From the NCBI GenBank assembly GCA_005885015.1, contig VAYG01000051.1, forward strand, positions 1-21,877: a stretch of DNA of 21,877 nucleotides, in the 5' to 3' direction. The stretch comes from Actinomycetota bacterium (lineage in GTDB: Bacteria; Actinomycetota; UBA4738). The position numbers were made by a program, and so were the translations under genes. The notes under the pieces were generated by a model. The model was not told the DNA's origin, did not search any database, and saw only the letters and a list, made by a program, of their open reading frames with translations. This document shows, piece by piece, positions 7,725 to 16,917 of this stretch. Each line of letters starts with the position of its first letter. The first letter of the stretch is position 1.

Positions 7725-9268
7725 CCGACGGGGCGGACCAGACGGTCCTGGCAGGACGGTACGAGCTCGACACCGTCCTCGGCCATGGCGGGATGGCCGA
7801 GGTCTACCTGGGAACGGACCGCGTCCTCGGACGCCCGGTCGCCGTGAAGATCCTGGCCGATCGGTTCGCTCGCGATGGATCGTTCGTGGCCCGGTTCCGC
7901 CGAGAGGCCCGGTCCGCGGCGGCGCTCAACCACCCCAACGTCGTCAGCGTCTTCGACACCGGCTCCGACGATGGCACGCATAACATCGTCATGGAGTACG
8001 TCAAGGGGAAATCCCTCGCCCAGATCGTCAGGGAGGACGCCCCGCTCATGCCGGAGCGGGCCGTGGAGATCGCCCAGGGGGTGGCGGAGGCCCTGGCGTT
8101 CGCGCACGCCGCGGGCATCGTCCATCGGGACGTGAAGCCCGGCAACATCATGCTCACCCCCACCGGCGATGTGAAGGTCATGGACTTCGGGATCGCCCGG
8201 GCCAGCACCGGCGATTCCCTCACCCAGACCGCGACGGTCCTCGGCACCGCGACGTATTTCTCGCCGGAGCAGGCGCAGGGCGATCCGGTGGACGCCCGCT
8301 CCGACATCTACTCGCTCGGCGTGGTCCTCTACGAGCTGCTGACCGGCCACCCGCCCTTCGCCGGCGAAACCCCCGTCACCGTCGCCTACAAGCACGTCAA
8401 GGAGGACCCCGTCCCGCCCAGCCGGTTGAACTCCGACGTGCAGAGGGGCCTGGACGCGATCGTCATGAAGTGCCTGGCCAAGAATCCGGCGAACCGCTAT
8501 CAGACCGCGGACGAGCTGGCTGCGGACCTCGAGCGGTATCGGACCGGCCTGCCGGTGCTGGCCACGCCGGTGCTCCCGCCGGAGCGAACCGAGGTCGTCG
8601 AACGCTCCGCCCGGTCGACGATGGTCCTCCCCGCGCCGGCGACGGAAGAGGGCGAGCGCCAACGAAAGTGGCTGGCCGCCGGGATCCTCGGGGCCGTCCT
8701 GCTGGTCATCCTGGTGGCGCTGTTCTTCCTGGCCCAGAACCTCCTGCAGACGGGATCGGCGGTCGCCGTCCCGGACGTGCGGGGCAAGCTGCTCCCGGTG
8801 GCCGAGGACATCCTGCGGCGGGGGCAGTTCCAGGTCGGCACCGTCACCCAGCGGGACTCTCCCGAGCCGAAGGACACCGTGCTCGACTACTCGCCGAAAC
8901 AGGCGAAGCGCGGAGCGGCCATCGACCTGGTGGTGTCGACGGGCAAGACGATCGCCGCTGTCCCGGACGTGGTCTGCGAGTCCGAGCGGCAGGCGCGGGC
9001 CGATCTGAAGGCCGCCGGCTTCAAGGTGGACAAGGTCGGGACGCTGAACAACACCCAGTGCGAGAACCCGGGCGACGTGACGAAGCAGGATCCCGCCGCC
9101 GGAAACCAGGCCTCCACCGGGTCCGTGGTCCGGATCTGGGTCCTGCCCAACCCTTCGCCCAGCCCGTCGCCGTCGCAATCGCCCAGTCAGTCGCCGTCGC
9201 CATCGCAATCGCCCAGTCAGTCGCCCTCGCCCAGCCCGAGCGGCTCGGGAGGGTCGCCCTCCCAGTAG
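7721..9268 (+). CDS. pknB: PknB-type Ser/Thr kinase with two PASTA domains
   Basis: This 515-residue receptor kinase regulates cell-wall synthesis and division. The cytoplasmic kinase domain (about 12–275) has glycine loop GHGGMAEV, Lys43 in VAVK, HRDVKPGN (His135, Asp137), DFG (Asp155), SPEQAQG and DIYSLGVVLYELLTG. A juxtamembrane linker carries Thr/Ser-rich stretches. The membrane helix is at about 317–340. Outside the cell two PASTA domains follow (about 347–412 and 413–480), which in the family bind muropeptides or lipid II. Then comes a Pro/Ser/Gln tail of about 33 residues. Mycobacterial PknB has four PASTA domains, so the sensor part is short here. The second PASTA holds two Cys (VVCESER, NTQCENP) that could form a disulfide. 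ATG 7721 overlaps the previous stop (ATGA). Confidence 0.95.
   Translation: MTDGADQTVLAGRYELDTVLGHGGMAEVYLGTDRVLGRPVAVKILADRFARDGSFVARFRREARSAAALNHPNVVSVFDTGSDDGTHNIVMEYVKGKSLAQIVREDAPLMPERAVEIAQGVAEALAFAHAAGIVHRDVKPGNIMLTPTGDVKVMDFGIARASTGDSLTQTATVLGTATYFSPEQAQGDPVDARSDIYSLGVVLYELLTGHPPFAGETPVTVAYKHVKEDPVPPSRLNSDVQRGLDAIVMKCLAKNPANRYQTADELAADLERYRTGLPVLATPVLPPERTEVVERSARSTMVLPAPATEEGERQRKWLAAGILGAVLLVILVALFFLAQNLLQTGSAVAVPDVRGKLLPVAEDILRRGQFQVGTVTQRDSPEPKDTVLDYSPKQAKRGAAIDLVVSTGKTIAAVPDVVCESERQARADLKAAGFKVDKVGTLNNTQCENPGDVTKQDPAAGNQASTGSVVRIWVLPNPSPSPSPSQSPSQSPSPSQSPSQSPSPSPSGSGGSPSQ
9167..9226 (+). repeat. Two-copy 30-bp tandem repeat in the pknB tail
   Basis: Two adjacent 30-bp units encode SPSQSPSQSP then SPSQSPSQSP in frame. 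By eye only two third-codon positions differ between copies. The surrounding bases carry shorter CCS/TCG repeats of the same kind. Length variation by slippage in steps of whole codons would change the tail without breaking the frame. Confidence 0.85.
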
Positions 9269-9334
9269 GGCCGGGGCCCGTCGAGGGCGTGCGGTAGCAT
9301 CCGAACGGCCGTCGGTTCATCGGGAGCAGCCTCG

Positions 9335-10945
<1,611 letters not shown>

Positions 10946-10992
10946 CCGGCGCTACCCGTCCGCAGCCGAGGCGCGGCTGAGAGAATCCTCCG

Positions 10993-11133
10993 GTGTCCCG
11001 GGTGATCGCCCTGCTCGCCTACGACCGCGAGACGATCATGGTCGCCGCGCTGGCCTCGCTGATCGTGGCCGGCGTCGTGGTTTCCGTCGGAGCCTGGATC
11101 CTGTTGCTCCGTCAGAGGAGCCGCCCCCGCTGA
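10993..11133 (+). CDS. Small single-pass membrane protein, function unknown
   Basis: A GTG-started frame of 46 residues begins MSRVIALLAYDRETIMVAAL, has one hydrophobic helix (about 15–40, rich in A, V, L, I) and ends with RQRSRPR. The basic end suggests an N-out/C-in or simple anchored topology following the positive-inside rule. It begins 47 bp after the ThyX-like gene on the same strand and ends 30 bp before the convergent acyl-CoA synthetase gene. No strong ribosome site is seen (a GAGAG lies about 11 bases upstream). The composition is unlike the Arg/Pro-rich chance frames of this window, which supports a real gene, but I do not recognise the family. Confidence 0.45.
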   Translation: MSRVIALLAYDRETIMVAALASLIVAGVVVSVGAWILLLRQRSRPR

Positions 11134-11148
11134 GGCGATCTTCGGCCG

Positions 11149-11161
11149 CCGGCCCGGCCGG
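11149..11161. terminator. Possible hairpin between convergent genes
   Basis: CCGGC and GCCGG can pair around a CCG loop, in the short gap between the small membrane protein (stop at 11133) and the convergent acyl-CoA synthetase (stop at 11164). There is no T-run on either side, so it is at best a weak, bidirectional terminator. Confidence 0.25.
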
Positions 11162-11163
11162 AT

Positions 11164-12912
11164 TCAAGGACCGGACGCCGCGGCCTTCGCCTTCTCCTCC
11201 TCCGCCAGGACCCGCCGAAGGACCTTCCCGACCAGGGTCTCCGGGAGCGACTCGCGGAACTCGACGAGCTTCGGCACCTTGTATGCGCTCAGGCCGAACT
11301 CCTCGTTGCGGCAGAACGTCACGATGTCGGCCGGCGTGGCCATCTCTCCCGCCTTCAACACGACGTACGCCTTCACCGCCTCCCCTGTCGTGGCGTCCGC
11401 GATGCCCGCCACGCACACCTTCTGGACCTTGGGATGCCGGTAGATCACCTGCTCGATGTCGGTCGGGTACACGTTGAACCCCGACACCAGGATCATGTCC
11501 TTCTTGCGGTCGACGATGGAGAAGTACCCCTCTTCGTCCATCTTCGCGATGTCCCCGGTGAGGAGCCATCGCGTGCCGTCGGGGGCTTCCTTGATCATGC
11601 CCGCGGTCTCCTCCGGACGGTTGAAGTACCCCCTCATCACCTGGGGCCCGGCCACGGCCAGCTCACCTTCGGTCCCGGGCTCGACCTCCCTGGTCCAGTC
11701 GTCCAGGTCGACCACCCGGGCGTCCGTGTCCGGGATGGGCAGCCCGATGGAACCCTCCTTGCGCTTTCCGTAGATCGGGTTGGCATGCGTGATCGGGGAG
11801 GTCTCGGTGAGGCCGTAGCCCTCGCAGACCTTGGCTCCAGTGATCCGTTCGAACTCCTCCGCCACCGCCCTGGGCAAGGGAGCGGCTCCCGACAGGCACG
11901 CCCGGATCGAGGTGAGGTCGTGCTTCGGCGTCTCCTTGGCTTCGTTGATGGCGATGTACAGCCGGGGAACGCCCGGGAACATCGTGGGCTTTTCCTTCTG
12001 GATCACCTTGAGCGTCGGCTCGAGCTCGAAGCGCGGCATGAGGACCAGCTTGGCCGCCTTGTAGATGCCCACGTTCATGGCGACGGTCATGCCATAGGAG
12101 TGGAAGAAGGGGATGATGCACATGATCCCCTCCTTGCCTTCGCGAAGGTCGGGGAACCACGCGGCGCCCTGCATGGTGTTGGCCAGGAGGTTGAAGTGCG
12201 TCAGCATGGCGCCCTTGGACAGACCCGTGGTGCCTCCCGTGTAGATCAAGCCGGCCAGGTCGGTCGTGGCGTCGACGCTCGCCACCGGCGCGGGCGGATA
12301 GCTCCCGGCCATGAGCTCCTTCCACCACCGGACCTTCGCGCCGGGGGGGACCGGCGGCCACGGCTCACCGTGCTTGCGCGCCTCCTTCTTCATGCGGATC
12401 GGGGCCAGCAGGTTGATGGGGAACGGCATGAAGTCGGTGACCCTTCCCACCACGATCTCCCGCAACCCCACTTCGTCCTGGACTTCGGCCACCTTCGGGT
12501 ACAGGACGTCGAGGGTCACGCAGACCTCGATCCCGGCGTCCTTCGGCTGGTGGGACAGCTCGCGTTCGGTGTACAGCGGGTTGTTGCCGACCGCCACCGC
12601 CCCGATGCGCAGGATGGCGTAGTAGGCGATGACGAACTGCGGGCAGTTGGGCAGGACCAGCCCAACGCGGTCCCCGCGCTGGACGCCGAGGGACAGCAGG
12701 ACCCTGCTGAACTGGTTCACCTGCTTCCCCAGCTCGCGGTAGGTCAGGGTCTTCCCCATCGGCGCACCCGGAAGCCAGAACGCGATGGCCGGGGCATTGG
12801 GATTCCGCCGGCCCGCCTCCTCCAGGATGGAGTACAGCGACTTCTCCGGATATGGAGCGAGGGAGCGCGCCACTCCCTCGGGGTAGCTGGCGAACCAGGG
12901 GCGATGGTCCAT
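11164..12912 (-). CDS. Long-chain fatty acid–CoA ligase (FadD-like, ANL superfamily)
   Basis: This 582-residue enzyme activates a fatty acid with ATP and then transfers it to CoA. The adenylate-forming motifs are complete: P-loop YTGGTTGLSKGA (224–235), IIPFFHSYGM, GYGLTETSP (365–373), TGD (452–454), DRKKDMILVSGFNVYP (468–483, the hinge) and the C-terminal catalytic Lys563 in TLVGKVLRR. No signal peptide or membrane helix is seen. The frame is open to a start at 12939, but ATG 12912 is preceded by GGAGGA five bases away, a far better ribosome site, and family similarity fits MDHRPWF. It is divergent from the acylase pseudogene across about 100 bp. Together with the thiolase further right it suggests fatty-acid degradation, although exact chain length cannot be read from sequence. 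Confidence 0.92.
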   Translation of the reverse strand: MDHRPWFASYPEGVARSLAPYPEKSLYSILEEAGRRNPNAPAIAFWLPGAPMGKTLTYRELGKQVNQFSRVLLSLGVQRGDRVGLVLPNCPQFVIAYYAILRIGAVAVGNNPLYTERELSHQPKDAGIEVCVTLDVLYPKVAEVQDEVGLREIVVGRVTDFMPFPINLLAPIRMKKEARKHGEPWPPVPPGAKVRWWKELMAGSYPPAPVASVDATTDLAGLIYTGGTTGLSKGAMLTHFNLLANTMQGAAWFPDLREGKEGIMCIIPFFHSYGMTVAMNVGIYKAAKLVLMPRFELEPTLKVIQKEKPTMFPGVPRLYIAINEAKETPKHDLTSIRACLSGAAPLPRAVAEEFERITGAKVCEGYGLTETSPITHANPIYGKRKEGSIGLPIPDTDARVVDLDDWTREVEPGTEGELAVAGPQVMRGYFNRPEETAGMIKEAPDGTRWLLTGDIAKMDEEGYFSIVDRKKDMILVSGFNVYPTDIEQVIYRHPKVQKVCVAGIADATTGEAVKAYVVLKAGEMATPADIVTFCRNEEFGLSAYKVPKLVEFRESLPETLVGKVLRRVLAEEEKAKAAASGP

Positions 12913-13013
12913 CGTCTCCTCCGGATCGGGGAAGGCCATTATGTCCGACCGTCTCGGCCCGGCGCGAGGGTGGAGAGCCCCGGTGAGGGCATCCGGCTAG
13001 AGTGCAGACCGCC

Positions 13014-15363
13014 GTGAGCGAGATGACCGACCTCCTGCGCGAGCGAGCCCGGGCCGCGCTGCCCCCAACCGAGGGCGAGGTCCGGCTGACCGGCCTCCGC
13101 GAGCCGGTGGAGGTCCTGTGGGACCGATGGGGCGTGCCGCACGTCTACGCGCGCAACACGTACGACCTCTACTTCGCCCAGGGCTACCTGGCCGCCTCCG
13201 AACGGCTCTTCCAGATCGACCTGGCGTTCCGCTTCGGGAACGGCCGCCTGGCCGAAGCCATCGGCGACCTGGGCCTTCCCCTCGACCGGTTCGTCCGCAC
13301 GGTCGGGTGGAACCGAGCCGGGGAGCGCCTGGCGGACCAGTGGGACGACCTGTCGTGGGAGATGTCCGACGCCTTCGGAGCCGGAGCCCGGGCCTGGATC
13401 GACCGGATGCCGGCCAGGCCGATCGAGTACGACGTCCTCCAGATCGATCCCCTGTTCCCCGGACCCCGCGAGGCCGCCGTGCTCGCCGCCTCGGCGTCGG
13501 TCTTCATGGTGTGGACCCTGTCGACGAACTGGGACGCCGAGCTGCTCCGCGCCGAGATCGCCGATCGACTGGGTTGGGAGGCCCTGGCCACCCTGTTCCC
13601 CGAGCTCCCCACCGAACCGGGTCTGGTCCAGGCGGGGAAGTGGGGCGGCGCAGCCTCCCGTCCCTCCCGGCTCGACCTCCTCCTCCAGGCGCCGGCCTTC
13701 CCCGCCGGACAGGGATCGAACAACTGGGTGGTCGCCGGGCGCCGGTCCAAGACAGGGAAGCCGCTCCTGGCCAACGACCCCCACCTGGTGGCTCAGCTTC
13801 CTTCGGTCTGGTTCGAGATCCACCTGTCGGCTCCCGGCGTCGACGTGCGGGGGATCTCACTCCCCTTCGCTCCCGGGGTGATCATCGGTCACAACGACCG
13901 GATCGCCTGGGGGATCACGAACCTCGGGGGCGACATCCAGGACCTCTACCTGGAGCAACTGGACGAGGGCGGGACGGCGGCCCTGCACGACGGGACGTGG
14001 GAGCCGCTCACCGTCCACCGCGAGGAGATCGCTGTCCGAGGGCGAGAGCCCGAGGTGCTCGAGGTGAAGGAGACGCGGCACGGCCCGATCCTCGACTCCT
14101 ACCTGGTTGGGGCGAAGGACGTCAGCGTGGTCGCGGGGATCCGCGGGACATACGCGCTCCGGTGGGTCGGCCTGGAGGAAGGAACGAAGCCGTCCACGAT
14201 CCACCGGTTGAACACGGCGGGCACGTTCGACGAGTTCCGGGCTGCCCTGGCGGACTGGCCAGCGCCGGGGGGGAACTTTGTCTTCGCCGACGTGGACGGG
14301 AACATCGGCTATCAAGCCACCGGCTGGCACCCCATCCGTCGGTCCGGCGACGGGACGATCCCGGTCCCCGGCTGGACCGACGACTACGAGTGGGACGGAT
14401 ACATCCCGTTCGAGGAGCTTCCGTGGAGCTACAACCCCGACGCCGGGCTCCTGGCCACCGCCAACAACAAGATCCACGACGACTCCTACCCGTACCTCAT
14501 CGGGAAAGACTTCCTCCCGCCGTTCCGGGCCCGGCGAGTGGTCCAGCTCCTCACCCAGACGGAGAGGCACGACGTGGAGTCCTTCCGCCGGATCCAGACG
14601 GACACCGTGTCCCTACCGGCCATGGATATCGTCCCCAGGCTGTTGGAGGTGGAGCCGGCAAGCGCTGGCTCTCCTGGCCGGGTGGGACTTCGATCTGGCC
14701 CCGGACTCCGCGGCCGCGGCCCTCTACGAGGTGTGGTGCTGCAAGATCGCCGACCTCGTGCTCCGTCCTCGCCTCGGTGAGGAGCTGTTCGACCACTACT
14801 TCGCCCGGCGCCAATGGACGAACTCCTTCCAGTACCAAGCCCTGCCCCACCTCCTCGCCTACCCGACGGCGGACTGGTTCGGGACGGAGGGGCGGGAGGG
14901 ACGCGACGAGGTGCTCCGCCGGGCCCTGGATCTGGCGATCGAGGAGCTGGCACGGGCCATGGGCGACGAGATGGAGAGTTGGGCGTGGGGAGCGATCCAT
15001 CGGGTGCGGTTCGCAGGGCAGCTCGCCGCCATCCCCGACCTGGCGGAGGTCTTCACCGCCGGCGAGGTCGCCTGGGGCGGGGACGAGCAGACCGTGTGCC
15101 AGGGGATGTTCGAGCCGGGAAGCGGCTACGACGCGGTGGTCATCCCGTCCTGGCGGCAGGTGATCGACCTCGGCGACCTGGACCGCTCGGTCGGGACCCA
15201 CACGGTCGGCCAGTCAGGCAACCCGGCCAGCCGACACTGGAACGACCTGTTGCCCCTGTGGTCGACGGGGCAGTACCACCCCCTCCCCTTCACCCGGACC
15301 GCCGTGGAGGCGGCGACGGAGTCCCGCCTGGAGCTCAGCCCGGAGGCAGCCGAGGGGCGATGA
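13014..15363 (+). pseudogene. Penicillin acylase-family Ntn hydrolase, reading frame disrupted
   Basis: The family makes one precursor that cleaves itself before a Ser, which becomes the beta-chain N-terminal nucleophile. Here the alpha part begins EVRLTGLREPVEVLWDRWGV, and the cleavage site is GQGSNNWVVAG, with Ser235 from the GTG at 13014. PLLANDPHL, WGITNLGGDIQDLY and NFVFADVDGNIGYQ follow. The frame is good to about 14660 (VPRLLEVEPAS). The continuation ALALLAGWDFDLAPDSAAAA lies one frame over and runs to 15363, including HRVRFAG and SGNPASRHWNDLL. This needs a net +1 shift: 1 nt gained or 2 (or 11) lost near 14655–14665. No signal peptide is seen, so the protein would be cytoplasmic. Starts GTG 13002, GTG 13014 and ATG 13023 are all possible. 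Substrate is unknown: the family includes beta-lactam acylases and acyl-homoserine lactone acylases. It may be a sequencing error. Confidence 0.85.
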
Positions 15364-15982
15364 GCTGCGATGAGGCCTGCATCGCGCGGATGACCAGCCG
15401 TTCGCGGGCCGAGAAGCGCGGGTTGCACGTGGTCAGGGTCAGGGACGGCCGGGTCGTCGCGGCGGCCACCCACGAGGCCTCTGGGGAGAGGATCCGCTTC
15501 CACTTCACCCGGTAGAGGAACGTGCCCTGCCGCGTCTGAAGGATGATCTCGTCCCCGGGCTGGAGCGCGTCGATCGCCCAGAAGGGTGCCAGGTGCGTGG
15601 TGCGGTGGCCGGCGATGACCACGTTCCCGCTCTCGCCCGGAAGTGGCGTTCGCGGGTAATGCCCCGGGCCCTTGGCCAGGTCAGCTCGGGAGGTTCCCTG
15701 GACGAAGGCCACGTCGAGGGATATCCGCGGGATCCGGATGAACCCGATGGCGCCGCCGGGTATGGGGCGGGGCGGGAAGCCGTGCGCCCGGATCTCGGCT
15801 CGGAACCCCGCCTGGGCCCGGGCCGTGGCGATGCCGGTGCCCCACAGCTGGTACCCCACGTAGGCGAGGAGCGTCGCACCGAGCGCCACCAGCGAGAGGC
15901 CGGTCCAGCGGAGGGCGGCTCGCCGCCTGGCCCGCCGCACACGCCCAGGCACCACGAGAAGCGTACCGCCCGGCGTTCCCAC
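15335..15982 (-). CDS. Class E-like sortase
   Basis: This 215-residue transpeptidase anchors surface proteins to the cell wall. A basic N-terminus leads to a membrane helix (about 25–46), followed by the extracytoplasmic sortase barrel. The catalytic residues are visible: His126 in VIAGHRTTH, Cys186 in TLTTCNPRFS and Arg195 in ARERLVI. TLTTCNPRFS with a nearby RERLV is typical of actinobacterial class E sortases. The GTG start at 15982 has only a poor ribosome site. The 3' end overlaps the acylase gene tail by 29 bp on the opposite strand. It is divergent from crgA. I see no protein with an LPxTG-like sorting signal in this window, so the substrates are elsewhere. Confidence 0.88.
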   Translation of the reverse strand: MGTPGGTLLVVPGRVRRARRRAALRWTGLSLVALGATLLAYVGYQLWGTGIATARAQAGFRAEIRAHGFPPRPIPGGAIGFIRIPRISLDVAFVQGTSRADLAKGPGHYPRTPLPGESGNVVIAGHRTTHLAPFWAIDALQPGDEIILQTRQGTFLYRVKWKRILSPEASWVAAATTRPSLTLTTCNPRFSARERLVIRAMQASSQLIAPRLPPG

Positions 15983-15989
15983 CGGCTGA

Positions 15990-15995
15990 TACTAT
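15990..15995 (+). promoter_or_regulatory. Candidate -10 in the divergent sortase–crgA gap
   Basis: TACTAT on the plus strand reads ATAGTA on the minus strand, and overlaps a TAGTAT on that strand, so one small AT-rich patch in the 39-bp gap could serve both genes. For crgA it would place the transcript start near 16002, about 20 bp before the ATG. No -35 sequence is visible. Confidence 0.35.
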
Positions 15996-16021
15996 CCGGG
16001 GTCGATCGGAACGGAGTCGTG

Positions 16022-16261
16022 ATGCCACGGTCGAAGTCCAAGCGCCGCCGCTACCAATCGCCTCCCAAGAAGAAGCCGAAGCCCAGTCCAACGTGGGTTG
16101 GTGTGCTCATCCTGCTGTTGATGTTCTCCGGGGTCATCGTCATCGTGCTCAACTATCTGGGCCTGGTCCCCGGAACCCACAGCCAGGCCACGAACCTCTA
16201 CCTCTTCGTGGGGCTCGGGCTGATCGCGGCGGGCTTCGTCGGGGCCACCCAGTGGCGCTGA
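16022..16261 (+). CDS. crgA: CrgA cell division protein
   Basis: This 79-residue protein has a very basic N-terminus (MPRSKSKRRRYQSPPKKKPK) and two membrane helices (about 25–47 and 58–76), ending ATQWR. That layout is the CrgA family, where the protein helps recruit and stabilise divisome factors such as FtsI and FtsZ-linked proteins in mycobacteria, and blocks premature septation in Streptomyces. The ATG follows GGAG at 16013–16016 with five bases between; the GTG directly before it is in frame but less well placed. M. tuberculosis has crgA in the same neighbourhood as the pknB cluster, which fits this window. It is divergent from the sortase gene. Confidence 0.92.
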   Translation: MPRSKSKRRRYQSPPKKKPKPSPTWVGVLILLLMFSGVIVIVLNYLGLVPGTHSQATNLYLFVGLGLIAAGFVGATQWR

Positions 16262-16292
16262 GGAAGGGCCGGATCGCCGGTGACCGGCTCGC

Positions 16293-16325
16293 TTATGCAC
16301 CGGGTTATGCACGTAGTTTTCCACA
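16293..16325 (+). promoter_or_regulatory. Three DnaA-box-like 9-mers in a row
   Basis: Three 9-mers lie in the same orientation, starting at 16293 (TTATGCACC), 16305 (TTATGCACG) and 16317 (TTTTCCACA). Their starts are exactly 12 bp apart. Compared with TTATCCACA they have 2, 2 and 1 differences. They sit in the 98-bp gap between crgA and fmdB, an AT-richer patch than its surroundings. They could bind DnaA, which would agree with this gene cluster lying close to oriC in other actinobacteria, or control the fmdB gene. The first two lack the final A, so affinity may be low. Confidence 0.4.
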
Positions 16326-16359
16326 CGTGGGGATATCGGTAGCACGAGGGAACTAGGCC

Positions 16360-16605
16360 GTGCCCCTCTACGAATACCGGTGCAAGGCCTGCGGGGAGGG
16401 GCTGGAGGAGGTGCAACCCGTGGGCTCCGGCCCTCCCGGTCCGTGCCCGGCCTGCGGCGGCGAGCTCCGCAGGGTCTACGGGCGGGTCGCCGTTCGGTTC
16501 TCGGGGTGGGGGTTCTCCCGGACGGACTCGCTGGTGCCGGGGGACCGGCCCCGCAAGGACTTCAAGGCCCTTCGGGAGAAGGCCGAGGAGATCGCCGAGG
16601 GCTGA
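16360..16605 (+). CDS. FmdB-family zinc-ribbon protein
   Basis: This 81-residue protein begins MPLYEYRCKACG and carries two CxxC pairs, Cys8/Cys11 and Cys29/Cys32 (CPACGG), which form a zinc ribbon. These are the marks of the FmdB/CxxC_CxxC_SSSS putative regulatory family. The C-terminal half is charged (DRPRKDFKALREKAEEIAEG). The Ser-rich end common in this family is absent. Its exact role is unsettled; regulator function was inferred from a formamidase operon in one species. The GTG start at 16360 follows GAGGG about nine bases upstream. It ends eight bases before the convergent zinc-ribbon membrane gene. Confidence 0.88.
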   Translation: MPLYEYRCKACGEGLEEVQPVGSGPPGPCPACGGELRRVYGRVAVRFSGWGFSRTDSLVPGDRPRKDFKALREKAEEIAEG

Positions 16606-16613
16606 GTCCCTGC

Positions 16614-16886
16614 CTACGCGGGCTGATGGCGAGGCCGGCGAACCACCTGCATGGGTTCGCCGCAGTGACGGGGAACCTGGATCTCTCCCAGCCGGGTCAC
16701 CTGCAATTCGGTGCCGCACTCCCCACACACGAAGAACACGTCCAGGTCCGCGACATCCTCAGGGTCGATGTGTTCTCTCGGCCTGCCCGCGGAGACGCCG
16801 CGCAGGAACGCCATGCCGACCACCAGGATCGCCAGGAAGATGACGACCGCGATCACCACTCGCAGGACGAACAACATCGCCAGCAC
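16614..16886 (-). CDS. Membrane protein with C-terminal zinc-ribbon-like motif
   Basis: This 90-residue protein has one N-terminal membrane helix (about 4–28, LAMLFVLRVVIAVVIFLAIL). A short acidic linker follows, then FFVCGECGTELQVTRLGEIQ and RHCGEPM. Cys54 and Cys57 with His74/Cys75 could hold a zinc ion. A short C-terminus rich in Arg and His ends the protein. I do not know a named function; similar small proteins are common in actinobacteria. The start is GTG 16886; ATG 16877, at codon 4, is an alternative. It follows the thiolase on the same strand after 31 bp and may share its transcript. Confidence 0.7.
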   Translation of the reverse strand: MLAMLFVLRVVIAVVIFLAILVVGMAFLRGVSAGRPREHIDPEDVADLDVFFVCGECGTELQVTRLGEIQVPRHCGEPMQVVRRPRHQPA

Positions 16887-16917
16887 GCATCCAGCCTAGG
16901 CCACGAGGTTCCGTCGG

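Noticed and set aside
7076..9208. Minus-strand open frame of 710 codons
   Set aside because: It is the shadow of the two kinases: high-GC codon use leaves the antisense strand free of stops, and the translation has no known motifs.
11434..13017. Plus-strand open frame of 527 codons opposite the acyl-CoA synthetase
   Set aside because: The minus strand has a complete set of adenylate-forming motifs and a good ribosome site; the plus-strand translation is shadow-like.
13118..15163. Plus-strand open frame of 681 codons overlapping the acylase
   Set aside because: It is an Arg/Pro/Gly-rich alternative frame; the acylase motifs lie in the other two frames.
16261..16290. GCCGG-TGA-CCGGC hairpin after crgA as a terminator
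   Set aside because: The stem is only five pairs and no T-run follows, so I would not call it a terminator.
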